A stretch of 10,649 nt of DNA from an uncultured Oscillospiraceae bacterium (GTDB taxonomy: Bacteria; Bacillota; Clostridia; Oscillospirales; Oscillospiraceae), in NCBI GenBank assembly GCA_900756715.1, contig CAAELC010000130.1, forward strand, positions 1 through 10,649. Direction: 5' to 3'. Made by a program: the position numbers and the translations under genes. The notes beneath the pieces were generated by a model that saw nothing but the letters and a program-made list of their open reading frames with translations, searched no databases and was not told the origin of the DNA. Numbering within the stretch: the first letter of the stretch is position 1; every line of letters starts with the position of its first letter. Positions 6,757 through 10,649 of the stretch are shown here, one piece after another.

Positions 6757-7194
6757 TCAGGAAAACATCCACAGAACCACGCCGTAAATGGCGCTGGCCA
6801 GTGTGCCGAAGACAATCACCGGCCCGGCTACCAGAAACATTTTTGCAGCCATTCCGGTGATAAGCCCCTCTGCCTTGAAGTCGATGGCAGGGGATACCAC
6901 CGCATTTGCAAAGCCTGTAATAGGCACCAGTGTGCCTGCGCCGCCAAAGCGTGCAATGCGATGGTAGAGCTTCAGCCCCGTCAGCAGCGCAGAAAGCAGC
7001 ACCAGCGCAACGGAGGTGGCGGTGGCGGCGTCCTCCTTGTCAAGTCCGGAGGCCAAAAAGCCGTTCAGAACGGCCTGCCCCAACACGCAGATGGCTCCCC
7101 CCACCAGAAAGGCCAGCACCGTATCCTTCAGCAGGGGGGATTTTTCCTGCTTTTGCTTGACATACTGTTGATAGGCCTCGGGCGTCAGATCCAT
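6757..7194 (-). CDS. spoVAC: Stage V sporulation protein AC (SpoVAC)
   Basis: A 145-residue membrane protein of the SpoVA group, which in Bacillus and Clostridium moves dipicolinic acid into the forming spore and out at germination. The segment GAGTLVPITGFANAVVSPAI followed by GLITGMAAKMFLVAGPVIVFG is the family signature, and overall length matches B. subtilis SpoVAC (about 150). Hydrophobic segments lie near 25-50, 60-80, 87-105 and 113-143. A GTG at 7203 is in frame, but the GAAAGGA ribosome site lies only 1 nt from it and 10 nt from the ATG at 7194, so the ATG is preferred. It is a single gene with its own terminator; its usual partners spoVAD and spoVAE are not next to it. SpoVAE, a distant relative, is the less likely alternative. 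Confidence 0.85.
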   Translation of the reverse strand: MDLTPEAYQQYVKQKQEKSPLLKDTVLAFLVGGAICVLGQAVLNGFLASGLDKEDAATATSVALVLLSALLTGLKLYHRIARFGGAGTLVPITGFANAVVSPAIDFKAEGLITGMAAKMFLVAGPVIVFGTLASAIYGVVLWMFS

Positions 7195-7249
7195 GCCGGT
7201 CACATCCTTTCACCGATAGCATGTCCCGCTTTTTTCATAATATGCGCCC

Positions 7250-7278
7250 TTGCCAACCGGCAGAAAGAACGGTATACT
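7250..7278 (+). promoter_or_regulatory. SigA-type promoter of the ferredoxin-hemW operon
   Basis: TTGCCA (7250-7255) and TATACT (7273-7278) with a 17-bp spacer, facing away from spoVAC. Start of transcription is expected near 7285, giving a leader of about 28 nt before the GTG start. A small inverted repeat TGCC-AACC-GGCA (7251-7262) overlaps the -35. Confidence 0.7.
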
Positions 7279-7312
7279 AAACACAAAACAGCTGGAAAGG
7301 GGGCCGGCATCG

Positions 7313-7549
7313 GTGACTGATTCAATTCATCCCTTCGGGCGCAAGGCGCGTCCGCTTGCAAAAATCAATCCGGTCAGCTGCACAGGCTGCGGCCTGTGCG
7401 CCATGTACTGCCTGATGGAATGCATCCTTCTGCAGCCGGATGGGCTGTATACGGTGGATGAGGAGCGGTGTATCGGCTGCCGCTCCTGCAAGGTGAACTG
7501 TCCCTATGGTGCGGTGACGATGCTGCCGCCCGGAAAGGAGCAAGCATGA
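7313..7549 (+). CDS. Short 2[4Fe-4S] ferredoxin
   Basis: A 78-residue iron-sulfur protein. Two cysteine motifs are present, C23-x2-C26-x2-C29-x3-C33 and C53-x2-C56-x2-C59-x3-C63-Pro, the pattern of bacterial ferredoxins that bind two [4Fe-4S] clusters. An extra Cys37 follows the first motif. The start is a GTG at 7313 with AAAGGGGG about 9 nt upstream; a TTG further upstream lies in the promoter -35 and is rejected. The stop overlaps the hemW start (ATGA), so the two are translationally coupled. A job as electron donor or cluster source for the radical-SAM protein encoded next to it is an inference from this coupling. Small ferredoxins are also found beside unrelated enzymes, so the partner is not proven. 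Confidence 0.85.
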   Translation: MTDSIHPFGRKARPLAKINPVSCTGCGLCAMYCLMECILLQPDGLYTVDEERCIGCRSCKVNCPYGAVTMLPPGKEQA

Positions 7550-8751
7550 AGAAAAAAGCCTCCCAGCAGGAGTTGACGCTGGGGCTGTATGTGCACATTC
7601 CTTTTTGCAAGAGCAAGTGCACCTACTGCGATTTTTATTCTCTCCCCCACAGCGAAGGGCGGATGGATGCATACTGTGCGGCGCTGGGCCGACATCTGAC
7701 AGAGGTGGCGCCTCAGGCGGCCAGTCACCGGGTGGACACCGTCTACTTTGGCGGCGGCACCCCCAGCTATCTGGGCAGCAAGCGTCTGTGCGGGCTGCTG
7801 AATCTGATCCGGAAAAATTACCGGCTGGACAAGCACGCGGAGATTACATTAGAGGCAAACCCGGACTCCGCCTGCGACAGACGGGCCCTGCGGGCGCTGC
7901 GCCGGGCGGGATTCAACCGCATTTCTTTGGGCGTTCAGGCAACGGATGACGAGCTGCTGCGAACCATCGGGCGCATTCACACCTTTTCTCAGGTGCAGGA
8001 GGCGGTGGCAGCCGTGCGGAAGGCCGGCTTCAAAAATCTGAGCCTTGACCTGATTTATGGGCTGCCGGGCCAGAGCATGGAGCAGTGGGAAAAGGCCCTG
8101 TCAGACGCAGTTTCCCTGAAGCCGGAGCACTTGTCCTGCTATGGGCTGAAGCTGGAGGAAGGCACGCCCCTGTGGGAAAAGCGGGACTCACTGTCTTTCC
8201 CGGATGATGACCTGCAGGCAGACATGTATCTTTACGCAGTGGAATTTCTGAAAAACTGCGGATATGAGCAGTATGAGATTTCCAACTTTGCCAAGCCCGG
8301 CTTTGCCTCCCGGCACAATCTGAAATATTGGATGATGGATGAATACGCCGGCTTCGGGCCGGGTGCTTACTCCGATTTCGGCAATGTGCGCTATGGCTAT
8401 GTCCGGGATCTGGAGCAATATATTCAGGGCCAGCTGATTCTGGCCGAGTCGGAGACGATCCTGCCTGACGAGCGGGAGCGGGAGTATCTTATGCTGCGGC
8501 TGCGCACGGCGGAGGGCATTGTCCCACGGGAATTTGAATACCGGTTCCGCCAGCGGTTTGAGCCGCTGGCAAGGCTGCTGCGGCAATATGAGGAAAACGG
8601 TCTGGCCCGGCAGACGGAATCAGGCTGGTGCCTGACGCCGCGGGGCTTTCTGGTGTCCAACCAGATTATCGGCGCCCTTCAGGATGAGCTGAGCCGGGAA
8701 AAACAGAAGCGAATGGAGGCCGCCGCCCGGGGAGATTACCGGGTCGTATAA
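7546..8751 (+). CDS. hemW: Radical-SAM heme chaperone HemW (coproporphyrinogen oxidase-like)
   Basis: A 401-residue radical-SAM protein. C21-x3-C25-x2-C28 with Tyr27 and Phe30 (CKSKCTYCDF) binds the [4Fe-4S] cluster that cleaves SAM. FGGGTPS (68-74) is the glycine-rich SAM contact, and HNLKYW (257-262) is the HNxxYW heme-binding motif that marks HemW. A C-terminal HemN-like domain follows (about 300-380). HemW lacks the N-terminal extension of true HemN oxygen-independent coproporphyrinogen dehydrogenase. In E. coli and Lactococcus, HemW binds heme and delivers it to respiratory enzymes; many annotations still call it coproporphyrinogen III oxidase. The ATG at 7546 is preceded by GGAAAGGAG and overlaps the ferredoxin stop. 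No terminator is visible after the stop at 8751. Confidence 0.9.
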   Translation: MKKKASQQELTLGLYVHIPFCKSKCTYCDFYSLPHSEGRMDAYCAALGRHLTEVAPQAASHRVDTVYFGGGTPSYLGSKRLCGLLNLIRKNYRLDKHAEITLEANPDSACDRRALRALRRAGFNRISLGVQATDDELLRTIGRIHTFSQVQEAVAAVRKAGFKNLSLDLIYGLPGQSMEQWEKALSDAVSLKPEHLSCYGLKLEEGTPLWEKRDSLSFPDDDLQADMYLYAVEFLKNCGYEQYEISNFAKPGFASRHNLKYWMMDEYAGFGPGAYSDFGNVRYGYVRDLEQYIQGQLILAESETILPDEREREYLMLRLRTAEGIVPREFEYRFRQRFEPLARLLRQYEENGLARQTESGWCLTPRGFLVSNQIIGALQDELSREKQKRMEAAARGDYRVV

Positions 8752-8770
8752 AAATTTGTGCAGGCTGACA

Positions 8771-8801
8771 CTTGTTCCGGCGGCAGCAGGTATGTTATAA
8801 T
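8771..8801 (+). promoter_or_regulatory. Promoter of queT
   Basis: A perfect TATAAT (8796-8801) preceded by TG at -15 to -14 (extended -10), with a weaker -35, TTGTTC (8773-8778), about 17-18 bp upstream. Start of transcription should fall on G8809 or A8810, right at the base of the leader hairpin. It separates queT from hemW. Confidence 0.65.
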
Positions 8802-8808
8802 CCTCCCC

Positions 8809-8893
8809 GACAGGTTTCCACACCCTGTCCAAGCGCCGTGTACGGCGTTCGTTCGGCTCTCAGGGCCGTTCTCTAAAGAAAAAATGGGAGGAA
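8809..8893 (+). promoter_or_regulatory. Candidate preQ1 riboswitch (class III-like) in the queT leader
   Basis: The first leader hairpin is GACAGG (8809-8814) paired with CCTGTC (8824-8829), with loop TTTCCACAC. The block AGGTTTCC-ACACCCT resembles the AGGTTC...ACACCCT core of class I preQ1 aptamers. Two more hairpins follow, CGCCG/CGGCG (8834-8847) and CGGC/GCCG (8854-8868), then an A-rich tail and GGGAGGAA. The loop bases TTCC (8816-8819) can pair with GGAA (8890-8893) over the ribosome site, forming a pseudoknot that would hide it. A hairpin loop pairing across a hairpin insert to a distal site is the architecture known for preQ1-III, described in Ruminococcaceae upstream of queT. Class assignment is from memory; ligand binding is inferred from the downstream gene. 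Confidence 0.55.
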
Positions 8894-8900
8894 TTGAACC

Positions 8901-9413
8901 ATGAAAAACATGACTGTACACCACATTGTCACAGCAGCCCTTGTGGGCGCAATTTACGCCGTGCTGTCCATCTTCGGGTCCTTTTTCGGGATTACCTTCG
9001 GAACGGTGCAGTGCCGTTTTGCCGAGGCGCTGTGCGTGCTGCCCTTCTTTTTCCCGGAAACGGTCTGGGGCCTGTTCGTCGGCTGCCTGATTACCAATCT
9101 TCTTAGCCCCTACGGTCTGGTGGATATTGTGGTTGGCTCTCTTACAACGCTTCTGGCGGCGTTTCTCACCTCTAAATGCAGGAAAAAATGGCTGGCGCCG
9201 CTGCCCCCGGTGCTGTGCAACGGCATTCTGGTGGGCGGCATGCTGGCCTGGGAGCAGGTGGGCTTCACCGGCGGTGCTTTTGCCGCAGCCTTTGCCGCGA
9301 ACGGCATTTCCGTGGCGGCGGGTGAGCTGCTGGCCTGCTACGGATTGGGGGCGCTGCTGCTGTGGCAGCTGCCGCGTATTTCCTTTTTTAAGGGCCGGAT
9401 CGCCCACAGCTGA
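8901..9413 (+). CDS. queT: QueT-family transporter (queuosine precursor ECF S component)
   Basis: A 170-residue integral membrane protein with about five or six membrane segments. The region GTVQCRFAEALCVLPFFFPE (34-53), followed by VWGLFVGCLITNLLSP (54-69) and a YGLVDIVVGSLTTLLAA stretch, is the QueT family signature. QueT is the substrate-binding part of an energy-coupling-factor importer that takes up queuosine precursors such as preQ1 and needs the shared EcfAAT module encoded elsewhere. A GGGAGG ribosome site lies about 9 nt before the ATG, inside the predicted pseudoknot. It is a single-gene unit with its own promoter, regulatory leader and terminator. Import rather than synthesis of the precursor is suggested, since no queCDEF genes are in view. 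Confidence 0.9.
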   Translation: MKNMTVHHIVTAALVGAIYAVLSIFGSFFGITFGTVQCRFAEALCVLPFFFPETVWGLFVGCLITNLLSPYGLVDIVVGSLTTLLAAFLTSKCRKKWLAPLPPVLCNGILVGGMLAWEQVGFTGGAFAAAFAANGISVAAGELLACYGLGALLLWQLPRISFFKGRIAHS

Positions 9414-9429
9414 CACAACATCGTGTGCT

Positions 9430-9474
9430 GCGTCCGCAGCCATGCCGCAAGGGATGGAGGCGGGCGCTTTTTTT
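9430..9474 (+). terminator. Intrinsic terminator of queT
   Basis: GCGTCCGC (9430-9437) pairs with GCGGGCGC (9460-9467), 8 bp with one G-U. An inner CCAT/ATGG stem (9440-9456) extends it, and it is followed at once by seven T residues (9468-9474). It starts 17 nt after the queT stop. Confidence 0.9.
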
Positions 9475-9506
9475 GCAACATTTTCTGTTTTTACGGCTGA
9501 AAACAC

Positions 9507-9534
9507 TTGACTTTTGACAATATTCAAGTATAAT
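9507..9534 (+). promoter_or_regulatory. SigA-type promoter of rpsF-ssb-rpsR
   Basis: TTGACT (9507-9512) and a perfect TATAAT (9529-9534) with a 16-bp spacer, in an AT-rich stretch straight after the queT terminator. An overlapping TTGACA (9514-9519) has no good -10 at the right distance. Start of transcription is expected near 9541. Confidence 0.75.
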
Positions 9535-9540
9535 AATAAG

Positions 9541-9585
9541 GCTTGCATTATGCAGGCAAATCCTTGCTCTCACAGAAAGTGAGGG
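9541..9585 (+). promoter_or_regulatory. Structured leader of the rpsF operon
   Basis: Two hairpins follow the predicted transcription start: GCTTGCA/TGCAGGC (9541-9557, one G-U) and CTCTCAC/GTGAGGG (9567-9585, one G-U). In many bacteria the S6-S18 complex represses its own operon by binding the leader. Whether this leader carries that site cannot be decided by eye. Confidence 0.35.
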
Positions 9586-9614
9586 CCATTCGTCCAAAAG
9601 GAGGTGCAAAAAGT

Positions 9615-9911
9615 ATGGCTAAGATTTCTGCCAACTACGAGGTCGTTTACATCATCGACCCTGCACAGGGTGAGGAGGCTATTGCCGCTATGGTGGCAAA
9701 GTTCCAGACTCTGGCCGAGCAGAATGGTTCCAATGTTGTCGTGGATGAGTGGGGCAAGCGTCGCCTGGCTTATGCTATCGACTACAAGACCGAGGGCTAC
9801 TATGTGCTGATGAGCTTCACCAGCGCTCCTGAGTTCCCCCGTGAGCTGGATCGTATCCTTGGTATTACCGAGGGCATCATGCGTTCCATGATCGTCTGCA
9901 AGGACGAGTAA
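9615..9911 (+). CDS. rpsF: 30S ribosomal protein S6
   Basis: A 98-residue protein matching S6 throughout: NYEVVYIIDP near the N-terminus, then VDEWGKRRLAYAIDYKTEGYYVLMSF and the LDRILGITEGIMRSMIV helix-strand. S6 binds 16S rRNA together with S18 on the 30S platform. The ATG at 9615 is preceded by AAAGGAGGTG, a near-perfect ribosome site. First gene of the standard rpsF-ssb-rpsR operon; the ssb start lies 12 nt after its stop. Codon use looks strongly biased, as expected for a highly expressed gene. Confidence 0.97.
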   Translation: MAKISANYEVVYIIDPAQGEEAIAAMVAKFQTLAEQNGSNVVVDEWGKRRLAYAIDYKTEGYYVLMSFTSAPEFPRELDRILGITEGIMRSMIVCKDE

Positions 9912-9923
9912 GAGAGGCATCCT

Positions 9924-10382
9924 ATGCTCAATCAGATCACGATTATGGGCCGTCTGGTCCGCGATCCGGAGCTGCGCCGCACACAGAGCGGCACGGCCGT
10001 CTGCTCTTTCTCCGTGGCGGTGGATCGGGATTACCAGTCCCGCGACAGCGAACGGCAGACCGATTTTATTGATGTGGTCGCGTGGCGCCAGACCGGCGAG
10101 TTCGTCTCCAAATACTTCACCAAGGGCCGCATGATTGTGGTGTCCGGCAGCCTGCAATCCCGCAAATGGCAGGATCGCAACGGCCAGAACCGGACTTCCT
10201 GGGAAGTGATTGCCAACAATGTCTATTTCGGTGATTCCAGACGCGACGGCGCGTCCGGCGGCGGCGATTATGCGCCTGCTCCGGCAGCTTACAGCGCTCC
10301 TGCGGGCGGCTACACTGCCCCGGTGAACAGCGCATCTGATTTTGCCGAGATTGACGACGAGGACGGCGACCTGCCGTTCTGA
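9924..10382 (+). CDS. ssb: Single-stranded DNA-binding protein
   Basis: A 152-residue SSB that coats single-stranded DNA in replication, recombination and repair. The OB fold covers residues 1 to about 105, with the family blocks NQITIMGRLVRDPELR, the FSVAVDR strand and TDFIDVVAWRQTGEFVSKYF. A low-complexity linker rich in Gly, Ala, Pro and Tyr follows (about 110-137). The acidic tip ends in Asp-Leu-Pro-Phe, the docking tail for partner proteins. An AGAGAGG ribosome site precedes the ATG. Its place between rpsF and rpsR marks it as the main housekeeping SSB rather than a phage or plasmid copy. Confidence 0.97.
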   Translation: MLNQITIMGRLVRDPELRRTQSGTAVCSFSVAVDRDYQSRDSERQTDFIDVVAWRQTGEFVSKYFTKGRMIVVSGSLQSRKWQDRNGQNRTSWEVIANNVYFGDSRRDGASGGGDYAPAPAAYSAPAGGYTAPVNSASDFAEIDDEDGDLPF

Positions 10383-10398
10383 CCGTAGAGTCCTACGG
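10383..10398 (+). repeat. Short hairpin between ssb and rpsR
   Basis: CCGTAG and CTACGG form a perfect 6-bp stem with a 4-nt loop directly after the ssb stop codon. No T-tract follows, so it does not look like a terminator. It may slow decay or mark an RNA processing point within the operon; this is inference. Confidence 0.45.
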
Positions 10399-10428
10399 TA
10401 TTTGAATTTATCAAAGGAGGAACCTTCC

Positions 10429-10649
10429 ATGGCTATGGAACGCGAAAATAGAGCGCCCCGCGGTGTAAGCCGCAAGCGCCGTAAGGTCTGCCAGTTCTGC
10501 GTGGACAAGTGCGAGCACATCGACTATAAGGACGCAGCCAAGCTGCGCCGCTTCATCAGCGAGCGCTCCAAGATTCTGCCCCGCCGTACCACCGGCACCT
10601 GCGCCATGCATCAGCGTCAGCTGACGATGGCCATCAAGCGCGCTCGTCA
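10429..10649 (+). CDS. rpsR: 30S ribosomal protein S18 (cut by the window end)
   Basis: The first 73 residues of S18, running off the right edge with no stop. VCQFCVDKCEHIDYKD and FISERSKILPRRTTGTCAMHQRQLTMAIKRAR are clear S18 blocks. Cys21, Cys24, Cys58 and His61 suggest the zinc-binding form of the protein, possibly with Cys28 involved. An AAAGGAGG ribosome site lies about 9 nt before the ATG. Last gene of the rpsF-ssb-rpsR operon within view; S18 pairs with S6 on the ribosome. Confidence 0.96.
   Translation, partial: MAMERENRAPRGVSRKRRKVCQFCVDKCEHIDYKDAAKLRRFISERSKILPRRTTGTCAMHQRQLTMAIKRAR

Noticed and set aside
7204..7270. A SigG-type sporulation promoter for spoVAC
   Set aside because: CATATTA resembles the SigG -10, but no matching -35 is found 17-18 bp upstream. 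The promoter remains undefined.
8802..8891. Pairing of CCTCCC (8802-8807) with GGGAGG (8886-8891) to hide the queT ribosome site
   Set aside because: The predicted transcription start is at 8809-8810, so the first strand would not be in the RNA. It would matter only on read-through transcripts from hemW.
8736..10520. Long minus-strand open frames opposite queT and the rpsF-ssb operon (8736-9548, 9570-10520)
   Set aside because: They cross a terminator and a promoter and lie antisense to clearly recognisable ribosomal and SSB genes, with no family resemblance of their own.

Overview
The window looks like the chromosome of a GC-rich, anaerobic gut Clostridium of the Oscillospiraceae/Ruminococcaceae type. 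This is inferred from several things together: SD-rich Firmicutes-style genes, a SpoVAC homologue, an ECF-type QueT transporter with a preQ1-riboswitch-like leader, a divergent clostridial topoisomerase IV pair, and intergenic palindromic repeats typical of that group. No species can be named from the sequence alone.

Minus strand, read right to left. spoVAC (about 7194-6757) ends in a clear intrinsic terminator. A gene-free stretch follows with three DnaA-box-like 9-mers in a row (6595-6624) and a strong promoter with a structured leader (6476-6393). Next comes parE (6360-4372). A GIY-YIG nuclease-family gene starts 6 nt after the parE stop (4365-3541), and a 469-bp gap packed with palindromic repeats and a MITE-like element separates it from parC (3071-831). 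A small unknown lipoprotein gene (773-126) follows, then a tRNA-Gly(GCC) with its own near-consensus promoter (117-1). The topoisomerase pair, normally adjacent, has thus been split by an accessory gene plus repeats.

Plus strand. A divergent promoter (7250-7278) drives a short 2[4Fe-4S] ferredoxin gene that overlaps hemW by 4 nt, so an iron-sulfur protein is translationally coupled to a radical-SAM protein. A separate promoter and a pseudoknot-capable leader (8771-8893) precede queT, the queuosine-precursor transporter, which ends in an intrinsic terminator. A last strong promoter (9507-9534) starts the conserved rpsF-ssb-rpsR operon; rpsR runs off the window edge.

Most genes are housekeeping. 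The parts most worth a second look are the split parE/parC locus with its GIY-YIG gene and repeats, the candidate preQ1 riboswitch, the DnaA-box cluster, and the coupled ferredoxin-hemW pair.
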